Of a stretch of 64,000 bases of DNA, positions 37,937-47,185 are shown piece after piece. The translations under genes were made by a program, and so were the position numbers. The stretch covers positions 62,001 through 126,000 of the forward strand of contig JABMCL010001157.1 in NCBI GenBank assembly GCA_018857735.1, read 5' to 3'. The stretch's first letter is position 1. Every line of letters begins with the position of its first letter. Below the pieces are notes generated by a model. It worked only from the letters and a program-made list of their open reading frames with translations, ran no database searches and was not told where the DNA came from. Origin of the DNA: Alviniconcha marisindica. Its lineage: Eukaryota > Mollusca > Gastropoda > Provannidae.

Positions 37937-40733
37937 ATTTTGATGGTTCAACGAATAAAGGCCACTTCATTACCCTCACCATAGGCCTAAAAAAGGAGAG
38001 CTCTGCCTCATCATTACCCTCACTATAGGCCTATCTCAATTCACAACAAAGGACTGCAGATGCCTTTGCCTAAAGTGAACAGCTGCTCAGTCATGATAAA
38101 GCAGTTCCTACCCAGCAACGTGGTGACGGGCGGTCCGATCCAGGGGTTGGGGATGATGAACCGGTGCAAGGTCTCAGCGCCCAGGAAAGTCTGGATCTCC
38201 CGCTGCACCTGCTTCTCGCTCAGCACACCCACAGGCGCCAGCTTGCCCACGCTGCACATCACCACCAGCGACAACACCTGTGCCTGCAACAGTTCAGTAC
38301 AAACCATAGGCACCAGTTCAATTCACTTCAGTTCAAGATGGTATCTATGTGTTCAGGAAAGCCCATATGCGCTCCACACCATCTCTCAGAAGTTTCCCCA
38401 ATGTTGGCTTTGAAACAGTTCCAATGTTCGTCTGACTGACAATGGCCCTCTTTAATCCTTTCAAGGAAGATTGTTTGGCGCTTCCTCTTTCCACGCTTCT
38501 CTCCTCCAGGTGATTGATGGTGTGCGTGATGTCCTTGGCTTTGTGCCCGCAAGTAGTGTTTCAAGCTCCTCAACACTTCAGGTCTTCCGAGGAGCAAGCC
38601 ACTTCTGAGGGTTGCTTTGCCTGCCAGTCTGTCTGCTCGGTCATTTCCCTTTACCCACCGGAGTTTCTGAAGGTGGATGTCGACCATTAACACATTCCAG
38701 TCAAGGCTTCCCATTCCATAGGTGCCAGCTTGCCCATGCTGCACATCACCACCAGTGACAACACCTGTGCTTGCAACAATACAGTACAGTACAGTACAAA
38801 CCACAGACATCAGCTTGCCAACACTGCACATCACCACCAGCGATGACACCTGTGCCTGCAACAGTACAGTGCAAACCACTGGTGCTTGCAGCTTGCCAAC
38901 ACTGCACATCACCACCAGTGACAATACCTGTGCCTGCAACAGTACAGTACAGTACAAACCACAGATGTCAGCTTGCCAACACTGCACATCATGACCAGTG
39001 ATGACACCTGCGTGTGAGATTTTGTGAGACAATGACACAGATGGTGCAAAGAAAAATAACAATATTTTTATGCTTTTCAAAATACTGTCCCGGTTCAGTA
39101 GACCAAATGCTGTACATACAGGCAGTAGACTCGGCTTACCAAGAATGCCTATTAATTACGATGTATGATTTTCAATGGCTATTGATGGCTTGTGTCAGAA
39201 TCAGATGAGAAAAGAGTAAGCTTTAAACCTACGCCATACAATAAGATGACTGATGGTGATGTCACAGTCTGTTGTTTCTGACTGCACACCATGCAGTCAC
39301 ATGACTGTGATCGAAAGTGGATCACAGCCCTTACAAACAACATGCAGTGGTTACCACCACGGGAAGGACTGAAAATGACAGCTTTGCACGAAGTGACATG
39401 GTGCATGGTTGTATGGTGTACATAGAACTTGCGCTGAGGCGGCTGCAGTTTCATGTGGCACCAGCCATGCCAGCGTTGTAAGTACACCACTTCGGTGGAT
39501 ATTCAAAAAGACGCTATAAAAAGCTAGTCACTCAAGTAGCACCATATGTGAGTGCAGTGAGTCTGCTCAAGAGAGCAGAGAATAGCGCTATATAAGCGAT
39601 CATCAATCCAATCCAAAAGTATGGGAACTGGGTAAGTCTGTGTCAGTTACAAATAATGACATGCAGCGATTACCAGCATGACAAAGACTGTGAAAATGAC
39701 AGGGAAGTATGGGAACTGAGTGAGCCTGTGTCAGTTACAAATAATGACATGCAGCGATTACCAGCATGAGTAAGAGGGCAGGGACGTATGGGAACTGAGT
39801 GAGTCTGTGTCAGTTACAAATAACGACATGCAGCGATTACCAGCATGACAAAGACTGTGAAAATGACAGGGAAGTATGGGAATTTGAGTGAGCCTGTGTC
39901 AGTTACAAATAACGACATGCAGCGATTACCAGCATGAGTAAGAGGGCAGGGACGTATGGGAATTGAGTGAGTCTGTGTCAGTTACAAATAACGACATGCA
40001 GCGATTACCAGCATGATGAAGACTGTGAAAATGACAGGGAAGTATGGGAACTGAGTGAGTCTGTGTCAGTTACAAATAACGACATGCAGCGATTACCAGC
40101 ATGATGAAGACTGTGAAAATGACAGGGAAGCATGGGAACTGAGTGAGTCTGTGTCAGTTACAAATAACGACATGCAGTGATTACCAGCACGAGGAAGAGG
40201 GCAGGGAAGTATGGGAATTGAGTGAGTCTGTGTCAGTTACAAATAATGACATGCAGTGATTACCAGCATGAGAAAGATGGTGAAGATGGCAGGGTAGTCA
40301 GGGATCTGAGCCAGCGTGTGTCGGATGTCGGTGATGCTGTGGGTTTTGCTCTGCTTGATCTCCTCCCGCAGTCGCTTCCACTCCCGCCGGTTCTTTTGTG
40401 TCGGGTTGCTGTAATAGGCTGCACAGTGAAGAGGCAGTAAGTGGTGGCAATGGCAATCAAACTGAAATCTAGACTGATCACAAGTGACATGTATACAAAA
40501 TGCAACAACAAAATGGTCAGAACAGTGCAAGAAATATATATAGTAAAACTCTGTGTGCATGTTGTGTTGTGTGTGCGTGTGTGTGTGTGCATGCATGCAT
40601 GCATGCATGCATGCGTGTGTGCGTGCGTGTGTGTGTGCTTGTGCGTGCATGCATGTGTGTATGCATGCATGTGTGCATGTGCATGCATGTGTATGTCTGT
40701 TTGTGTATGTGTGTGTGTGTGTCTGTGAGCGTG

Positions 40734-40793
<60 letters not shown>

Positions 40794-43251
40794 TGTGCGT
40801 GTGTGAGTGTGTGTGCGCGTGCATGTATTTGCATGCACACACGTCTAAGTGCACCGACCTTTGGCTACATCCACTATATTTTGCAGTACTCTTTGTTTCC
40901 GCAGATACCGTTTGATGATGGCTGCCTTTGCACTTTTGATTAACTGGATCTTTTCCTTCAATTCAATCTACAGTGAGAAAAACATCTTCATCCAATCAAT
41001 GATCAGCAAGTTCACCTTTCAACTGTAGCTCACTGTTGTCACTATTTACACATGTATAAGACTGAATAATGGTCTAACATGAAACACTGTGTTAAATACA
41101 CAAATCAGCTTCACTTCTGTTTTTGCAGGAAAGTGCTGGGTCTCACACTAAGTGTGGTGGCCATTTTTTCCCTGTGCACTTAGAAATTAAGCATGCCTAA
41201 ATTTCCCTGAAGAAAAGAGGTGAGACAAACTTTGTACAGTTTCCATTTTGAAAAAAAATCTTCAGAAGAGGAAATGGCAGAAGAAGGAAAATAGAAGAAG
41301 AAGAAAATGCTGAAGTTGAAGTAGATGAAGAAGGAGGAGGAGAAGAAGAATTAAAAGAAGGAGAAGAAGAAAGCAAAGTAGAAGACAAAGAAGAAAATGC
41401 AGAAGGAGGAGAAGAAGACAAAGTCAAAGAAGAAGAAGGGGAGGGGAAGAAAGAGGAAGACCAGAAGAAGAAGAAAAAGAAGAAGATGACAAAACAGCAA
41501 GGACAACAGCATCATTATAACATGAACAAGGAGCAGCAGAAAATGAGGCCAGCTATACAGAGTCTGACCAGGGTGAGTAGTGTGTAGTGTCTGTAGGCGG
41601 ACACCAACATTGTGTTTGTAGACTGTGACAACAACATCACTACAACATCAACATGAACAAGGAACAGCAGAAAGTGAGACCAGCTATACAGAGTCTGACT
41701 AGGGTGAGTAGTGTGTAGTGTCTGTAGGCAGACACCAACATGGTGTTTGTAGACTGTGACAACAACATCACTACAACATCAACATGAACAAGGAGCAGCA
41801 GAAAGTGGGGACAGCTACACGGCCTGACCAGGGTGAGCAGTCTGTAGTGTCTGTAGGCAGACACCAACATGGCTGTGACAACATCACTACAACATCAATA
41901 TGAGCAAGGAGCAGCAGAAAGTGGGGACAGCTACACGGCCTGACCAGGTGAGCAGTCTGTAGTGTCTGTAGGCAGACACCAACATGGCTGTGTCAACATC
42001 ACTACAACATCAACATGAACAAAGGAACAGCAGAAAGTGGGGACAGCTACACGGCCTGACCAGGTGAGCAGTCTGTAGTGTCTGTAGGCAGACACCAACA
42101 TGGTGTCTGTAGACTGTGACAACATCACTACAACATCAACATGAACAAGGAGCAGCAGAAAGTGGGGACAGCTACACGGCCTGACCAGGGTGAGTAGTCT
42201 GTAGTGTCTGTAGGCAGACACCAACATGGCTGCGACAACATCACTACAACATCAACATGCACAAAGGAACAGCAGAAAGTGGGGACAGCTACACGGCCTG
42301 ACCAGGGTGAGTAGTCTGTAGTGTCTGTAGGCAGACACCAACATGGTGTCTGTAGACTGTGACAACATCACTACAACATCAACATGAACAAGGAGCAGCA
42401 GAAAGTGGGGACAGCTACACGGCCTGACCAGGGTGAGTAGTCTGTAGTGTCTGTAGGCAGACACCAACATGGCTGCGTCAACATCACTACAACATCAACA
42501 TGCACAAAGGAACAGCAGAAAGTGGGGACAGCTACACGGCCTGACCAGGGTGAGTAGTCTGTAGTGTCTGTAGGCGGACACCAACATGGTGTCTGTAGAC
42601 TGTGACAACAACATCACTACAACATCAACATGAACAAAGGAGCAGCAGAAAGTGGGGACAGCTACACGGCCTGACCAGGGTGAGTAGTCTGTAGTGTCTG
42701 TAGGCCGCCTCTCCCCACAGCAAGGATGGCAAGGCGTCTTGGTCCTGCACTCAACAAGCAAACAAACACACACTTTGTGGCATCTTCTGCACTAACACAC
42801 ATGTTCTTGGTGCTCCCTCTTACACTGTAACACTAACACATTGGTGCTAAATCCTTCTCTAATACATGTTCGAGGTGGCACCTTCAGCACCAACACACAT
42901 GTTCTGGGTGCTACCTTCTGTGTTAACATGCATGTTGTGGGTGCTACCTTCTGTATCAGTGCACATGTTCTGGGTTCTAGTCTTCTACCTTCTGCACCAA
43001 CACACACGTTTTGGGTGCTAACTTCTGCACTAGTTAGTTAACACACATGTTCTGGTTCTATATTCTGCACTAACACACATGTTCTGTGTGCTTGCTGCCT
43101 TCTGCACAAGTTAGTAGTTAACATACATGTTGTGGGTGTGACCTTCTGCATTAACATATGTTCTGGATTCTACCTTCTGCACCAACAAAACATTCTTGGT
43201 GCAGCCTTCTGTAATCAATTTAGGGAAATCTAGCAACAAGATAGATAGATA

Positions 43252-43288
<37 letters not shown>

Positions 43289-43316
43289 GAAGAAGAGAGA
43301 GAGGAGGAGAGAGAGG

Positions 43317-43348
<32 letters not shown>

Positions 43349-43469
43349 GAGAGAAGAGAGAAGAGAGGAGGAGGGAGAAGAGGGAGAAAGAGGGGAGGGA
43401 GAAGAGAGAAAGAGAGGATGGGAATGGATGATGAGAGAGAGGAGAGAGAGAGGGAGAGAGAGAGAGGAG

Positions 43470-43508
<39 letters not shown>

Positions 43509-43522
43509 GGGGAGAGAGGAGA

Positions 43523-43597
<75 letters not shown>

Positions 43598-45472
43598 GGG
43601 ACAGAGAGAAAGTTAGACAGACAGACAGAGCATTATCACCTCTGCAGAGTCGACATTGATAACATAAGGTCCGTTGACGTCACACACATGTGAGATGGTG
43701 AGATCAAGGTGCGACACCCGCCGCACAGGCTCCTCCCTTTGCACGAGACCCCTGAGCTCCGGGGCTGACCTGCACTTCCACTTCTGGTGCTGCAGGGCTG
43801 GGATGTGGGACCACAGGCCAAAGTCTTGGCTCCATCCCTGCTCCCTAGACATGCTGACATTGGTGTTGTCTGCCAGAGAAAAGCCTCGCTGGATGGATGA
43901 TGCCGCACTGTTAGAGGAAGGTGTGCAAGGTCTGAGGCATTTTTCAACTGCAGCTTTCTCTTTTCCGTGTGATGGCGGCTGGTCATGTGTGTGTCTGGGT
44001 TCGCTTGGCTTTTTGAAGTGATGATACTGAAGAAAAGTTGAAGGCAGCATCTTCAACGCTGAGTCGCTGTGTGCTGCCTCTGTGACTGTTTTTTGTCTTG
44101 TCCCTGCCCAGAACTCACTGTGTGTCTGTGTCGCCCTGACTCCTGCAACTGCGTGTAGCTCTTTTTCTACGTAGCTGAGATCAGCCCCTATGCCATATCC
44201 CTCTGCGTGGTTGGTGAGAAAGTTGAGATCAAGGCTTTCACTGTCATCAGGGTGGATTTCCCCAAGATCATTCTTCTTCAGGTTGTCAAGGATCTGCTGA
44301 ACCTTTTCCCAATCAGATGCTGTCAGTGCCCTGGTCATAGGATCATCCGGACCAAAGGTAAACTCCCCAGGTTCACCTGTTCCGAGGAATTCAGCAACAC
44401 AAGCCTCTGCATCTTCCAGAAGGTCTGACTGATCATTCATCCTGGAAACTGGATCCACCATGCAATCAGTGTTGTGGAGGGCATGTCTTGCCTCATTCTT
44501 GCCCATGTTGTCACTGGGCTCAACAGCAATGGTGCTGTCTGTCTTGTGGCTACCCTTTTGGACTTGTCTACATCTTCCAGTCCCATCCGAGAGCGGGTTT
44601 CGTTGGAAATCTGTGTCCATTTTCTGCCTCTCTCTAGCATTTTCTTCCTGCTTTACACCAGTGTTGACTTTCTCACTGCGTCTAAGAAATTTTACTTTGG
44701 GCAAGTGTGCCATCTTTATGGAAACAAATGAGTTGTCCTTGCCTGGTTGCCCCACTTTGTCAACAGCTTTCAGTTTTCTACGTGGGGTTGCTGACAGCTC
44801 CGAGTCAGTGCGGATGTCATCAAAACATGTTCCACTGGAATCATTCCGTGGGCCAGTCTGCTCTTCAGACTGAAAAGAACATGTGGCTTTCCTCTCTATG
44901 TGTGGGGACAGGTATTTGATGCTGAGTCCTCTTTTGCGTTTCTTATTGCCCTTTATCTTGCCAGCTTTGGAAAGTGCATCTGCATCATCTGCTTTGTCTG
45001 TACGTGTGTGTGGCATAAAGCTGATGGCATCTTCTTTAACGTTCAGACTCTGGGAGCTACTTGCACTTTTATCCCCATCATTAGCACAGTTGTTCATATT
45101 GCTGTGGCTTGGAAAAGACAACAAGGTTTTCGGAGTGATTTCATTTCCACAGTGGCATTTTGATAGACATGAAGATGTCAGTCCACTTTTGTCCACACCA
45201 GTTGTTTCAAGGCAGGCACATTTAGAGCAGCAGCCCTTGCTCCGACAAACATCACCTGTATGTGTGTTGCTGCTGCTGATAGTGTGACAGCCACCATCTT
45301 CCACCTGCAGATCTTGGCTGAAACTGTCAGTGCTTGCCTCCATCTGCTGCAGTGGTTTGTACTGAAAACTGTCTTCATCCTCCTGCAGCCCCTCTGTTTC
45401 CAGCATGGTCTGCATCTCCAGAAGGAACTGCTCTTCTCTGAATCGCCAGCTGCTGGCTGCGGCATTGCCCAT
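28919..45472 (-). CDS. Divergent inactive rhomboid (iRhom/RHBDF family), nine coding exons
   Basis: iRhoms are proteolytically inactive multi-pass ER/Golgi membrane proteins that control trafficking of EGF-family ligands and ADAM17. Exons: 45477-43640, 40967-40859, 40418-40264, 38283-38112, 37572-37399, 35563-35388, 34370-34110, 32147-31882, 29099-28919. Phases agree throughout (3327 nt from ATG 45472, 1108 aa). Residues 1-611 are one exon encoding a long polar cytosolic region with no domain I recognise. Residues ~680-715 form the first membrane segment. The luminal iRhom homology domain follows, with paired cysteines ([33 protein letters not shown]). The rhomboid membrane core ([26 protein letters not shown]) lies at ~875-1050, and the C-terminus has [11 protein letters not shown] like human LTCIPFTDKFCEKY. 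The catalytic Ser site aligns with Thr975 (GSTSG) and the His site with Thr1027 (LLGTLAG). RHBDF1 versus RHBDF2 is not resolvable. Confidence 0.88.
29425..29515. repeat. Poly-G plus (GA)n tract, iRhom last intron
   Basis: A G-run near 29428-29442 is followed by GA repeats to ~29515. Together with the neighbouring G-rich array it makes this intron extremely purine-rich on the plus strand. Confidence 0.9.
29690..31830. repeat. 2.1 kb G-rich minisatellite in the last iRhom intron
   Basis: There are two related halves. Before ~30.95 kb the unit is ~35-38 bp (GTCCAGCCAGGATGTGGAGG, TGGGGGACAGGG). After it the unit is ~37 bp (GTCCAGGTGGGACGTGGGGG, TGGGGGGCAGGGTGAG). Runs of 4-6 G recur in each unit, so the plus strand has many potential G-quadruplexes; the transcript of the iRhom gene would be C-rich here. 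Long Gly/Arg or Pro/His frames on both strands are artefacts of the repeat. Confidence 0.95.
32090..33060. repeat. ~85 bp array repeating the 3' splice site of iRhom exon 32147-31882
   Basis: About ten copies. On the minus strand each unit contains a TACAG acceptor followed by GTGGC...CAGCCCTACATTCC, the first ~13 codons of the exon ([13 protein letters not shown]), then ~45 nt of intron. TAGGGC landmarks are at 32125, 32210, 32295, 32380, 32465, 32550, 32635, 32718 and 32926, with a last copy near 33020. Only the copy at 32147 opens into the full exon. Confidence 0.95.
32760..32850 (-). mobile_element. ATT-tailed short interspersed element inserted in the array
   Basis: On the minus strand the motif TTGTAAAGCGCTTTGAATC is followed by AGCTCTCAGCGAATTTCC and ATT triplets. 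It breaks the 85-bp spacing between 32718 and 32926. It is the same tail family as at 23.25-23.59 kb and 62.6 kb. Confidence 0.55.
33355..33830. repeat. ~130 bp tandem array (four copies), iRhom intron
   Basis: Copies start at about 33364, 33492, 33625 and 33756. Each holds ACACCAAGTTGTCTCCAGAC and GCTACACTGTCACCACCAGA. The second motif recurs at 62318-62345, so the unit derives from a dispersed element rather than from an exon. Confidence 0.85.
33985..34075 (-). mobile_element. SINE-like element adjoining an iRhom splice donor
   Basis: On the minus strand the core GCTTTACGTCCACAGAAACC is followed by TTATTAGGGACGGGAGCCCA and CGCCTCGACTTTCACACAGC. The same element lies on the plus strand at 61176-61270, 62203-62250 and 62713-62760. 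It starts ~35 nt into the intron after the donor at 34110. Confidence 0.7.
34670..35398. repeat. ~31-43 bp array repeating the 5' splice site of iRhom exon 35563-35388
   Basis: About 20 copies. On the minus strand the exon ends GTGTTGAG then GTCAGTGTCATCCTGGCTGG. The array units read TGTTGAGGTCAGTGTCACCC and TGGCTGGGATG, repeating exon end, donor and the first intron bases. Older copies change the donor to GTCTGTG. Confidence 0.92.
35611..35677. repeat. (GT)n microsatellite, iRhom intron
   Basis: A pure GT tract of ~65 bp, about 50 nt upstream of the exon at 35563 on the minus strand. Confidence 0.95.
36225..37405. repeat. 60-105 bp array repeating the 5' splice site of iRhom exon 37572-37399
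   Basis: About 14 copies. The exon ends (minus) AAATACACAAACA then GTCAGACTCTTTGTCCTGCC. Array units read AACTACACCAACAGTCAGAC, TCTTTGACCTGCCTCTGTAC, then a variable block of ATG/GAT triplets that explains the uneven spacing. The CAGAGGCAGG landmarks run from 36249 to 37376. Confidence 0.92.
37876..37931. repeat. (GA)n microsatellite, iRhom intron
   Basis: A pure GA tract of ~55 bp between the exons at 38283-38112 and 37572-37399. Confidence 0.95.
38317..38715 (-). mobile_element. 5'-truncated non-LTR retrotransposon with target-site duplication
   Basis: On the minus strand it encodes the end of a retroelement RNase H domain ([16 protein letters not shown]) and a trailing peptide, with frameshifts. 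It is flanked by a 13-bp direct repeat, CCATAGGCACCAG (38304-38316) and CCATAGGTGCCAG (38716-38728), which fits a target-site duplication with two later changes. It split the exon-edge array of 38.2-39.0 kb. A relative of its 3' end lies at 53867-53980. Confidence 0.75.
38716..39010. repeat. ~75-80 bp array repeating the 3' splice site of iRhom exon 38283-38112
   Basis: Four copies. On the plus strand the exon edge reads CCAGCTTGCCCACGCTGCAC, ATCACCACCAGCGACAACAC, then CTGTGCCTGCAACAG. The array copies at ~38726, 38811, 38890 and 38968 repeat this with few changes, including the TTGCAG acceptor. Confidence 0.92.
39338..40280. repeat. ~80-88 bp array repeating the 5' splice site of iRhom exon 40418-40264
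   Basis: The exon ends (minus) ATCTTTCTCATGCTG then GTAATCACTGCATGTCATT. Array copies with GATTACCAGCA on the plus strand lie at 39667, 39755, 39836, 39924, 40005, 40093, 40178 and, at the exon itself, 40257. A more diverged copy sits at ~39345. Each repeats the last ~12 exon codons in degraded form, the donor and ~45 nt of intron. Confidence 0.92.
39480..39615. repeat. Dispersed repeat with AGCGCTATATAAGCG core
   Basis: Contains GAGAATAGCGCTATATAAGC and CACTTCGGTGGATATT. The inverse is found at ~63535-63660 (TATATAGCGCTATTCTCTGC, ACCGAAGTGGTGTACTCAC). This is a common short interspersed element of unknown class. Confidence 0.6.
40560..40840. repeat. (GT)n/(GCAT)n tract between two iRhom exons
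   Basis: Alternating purine-pyrimidine DNA: GCAT repeats at ~40590-40616 and a long pure GT tract at ~40739-40790. It ends ~20 nt downstream of the donor at 40859 (minus strand). Confidence 0.9.
41260..41500. repeat. Purine-rich GAAGAA region
   Basis: About 240 bp of almost pure A/G on the plus strand. The Glu/Lys-rich frames here have stops and no splice partners, so I treat it as low-complexity intron DNA. Confidence 0.8.
41520..42715. repeat. ~120 bp minisatellite with alternating unit types
   Basis: About ten copies contain AGTCTGTAGTGTCTGTAGGC, ACACCAACATGG and CATCACTACAACATCAACAT. From ~41.9 kb two versions alternate (ACAAGGAGCAGCAG versus ACAAAGGAACAGCAG), giving a ~240 bp higher-order period. 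It lies in the large iRhom intron between 43640 and 40967 and does not copy a known exon edge. Confidence 0.9.
42780..43215. repeat. ~36-40 bp minisatellite
   Basis: About eleven loose copies of CACACATGTTCTGGGTGCTA followed by CCTTCTGCACTAA. It sits next to the 120-bp array, in the same intron. Confidence 0.85.
43250..43630. repeat. (GA)n and (GACA)n block next to an iRhom donor
   Basis: GA-rich DNA for ~310 bp, then GACA repeats (43565-43630) that reach to within ~10 nt of the donor at 43640. Glu/Arg-rich frames here are artefacts. Confidence 0.95.
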
Positions 45473-45735
45473 TATTCCTGCACAAAGTCAAAGTTCAAAT
45501 ACATTTTAACTGTTGATCATGGAGCCTGTCAATCAGCTAAGGACATTGACAAACACCTAATACAACACTCGCAAGCAAAACTCAGCTGCAATCAAAGAAA
45601 CAGAATGGCCCCCCATCCCCTCCATCACGGCCTTGGCACCTTCCTCCCAAGAGTGTTATTATTGTTAATCAGTTATTTCCCTCCTTGACCTACTCTTATT
45701 TTCATCCACTTTCAGATCCTACCCCCTCCTCTCCC

Positions 45736-45790
<55 letters not shown>

Positions 45791-45882
45791 GAGTATGCAC
45801 ACATACACTCACTCACATTTTAAATACAAATGCAATCACACACTGAACACACACACACACACACACACACACCACACACTGA

Positions 45883-45950
<68 letters not shown>
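45736..45950. repeat. (CA)n and (TA)n microsatellites, iRhom 5' intron
   Basis: CA tracts at 45738-45786, 45847-45870 and 45884-45898, then a TA tract at 45899-45948. They fill the intron between 46054 and 45477. Confidence 0.95.
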
Positions 45951-45952
<2 letters not shown>

Positions 45953-46053
45953 TGACACACACACGCACTCACTCACATACAAATACATGCACACACACAC
46001 ACGCCTAGTGACAAATGGTGGGAGACCTCGAGTATAACAACTAAGTTACTTAC

Positions 46054-46101
46054 CAGCTAAAACATCAAGGGTGAAGAAAAACTCGGCCGGGTCAGTGGAA
46101 T
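46054..46101 (-). other. Upstream exon of the iRhom-like gene (5' UTR or N-terminal extension)
   Basis: A 48-nt segment is bounded by TTTTTATAG acceptor and GTAAGT donor signals on the minus strand. Joined to the 45477 acceptor it is open in frame and would add STDPAEFFFTLDVLAGI before the ATG at 45472. No in-frame ATG was found for it. A possible first exon at ~46491-46540 carries ATGs (peptide MHTVQAESMHCTSQIPQIK, then GTAGAG), but its phase leads to a stop in this exon, which would make it an upstream ORF. The true start therefore stays open. Confidence 0.5.
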
Positions 46102-46659
46102 CTATAAAAAGAACATAAACAAAACATGCCGAACCAAACTACAGAGTGAAAAAATGGATTGTATGCAACACGCACTTCCCAGCCTCTTGACGAAAAATGC
46201 ATTGGATTGTCATTTTAAATACAGAATAAAAACATCACTGCGGCAGTACATCAGTTTGTTTACCGACGGAGTAAAATTATAGTGAATCGTTTCAGTAATG
46301 ACACTGCTTTGAACTGTTTCGAACTGATATTGCATAAAATCTAATCAGCTTTCAACCCACTGATCTACGCTAGATCTAGATCAAGATCTCCGGCGTCAAC
46401 TTTCGGTTAATCAGTTTGAACGGGCCAACGGCGAAAACAAAACTAGCGTTCATAAATCGCAAAACTAGCTTAACTGAACTCTACCTTGATTTGTGGAATC
46501 TGAGATGTGCAATGCATTGATTCGGCTTGGACTGTGTGCATGTGTACGCTGAACTCAAATCGGCCGACGAAATTTAACGCGTTCGTTGTTTGGCTCCACG
46601 ACAAGGGGGATCACGCTGAAAGATAACGCGAGATAACTCATTCCGGTTCCCGAAGGCTC

Positions 46660-46945
46660 ATAGGTAAGCTCATAGCTTCCGGCTGCACAGCTGTGCAGCG
46701 GGCCTACGTGAGACCAGACACTAAACTGCTACTTTGCTATAGTATCCCAGGTGAGACTGACGTTTGAGACGTCTGACACACACAGAGACGGAGGTGAGGT
46801 CGGGCTGGGGGCGGGCAATGGCTACGGATAGATCCGGTGAGACTGAGTCTTGAGACGCAGAGAAAAGAGAAGGAGGGGGTGGGGGGGGGGGCATGGGAAG
46901 GGAGGTGCGAGAGGATGCTGGAGTGAGAGTGGGTGTGTGGTGTGT

Positions 46946-46989
<44 letters not shown>

Positions 46990-47021
46990 ATGGATGAGAG
47001 AGAGAGAGAGGAGAGAGAAGA

Positions 47022-47077
<56 letters not shown>

Positions 47078-47112
47078 TTTATTTTACAAGGATTGTAGTT
47101 TAGGTTGAGTCA

Positions 47113-47185
<73 letters not shown>

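Noticed and set aside
40590..40616. GCAT repeat as a regulatory palindrome
   Set aside because: Part of a broader GT/GCAT simple-repeat tract; nothing marks it as a site.
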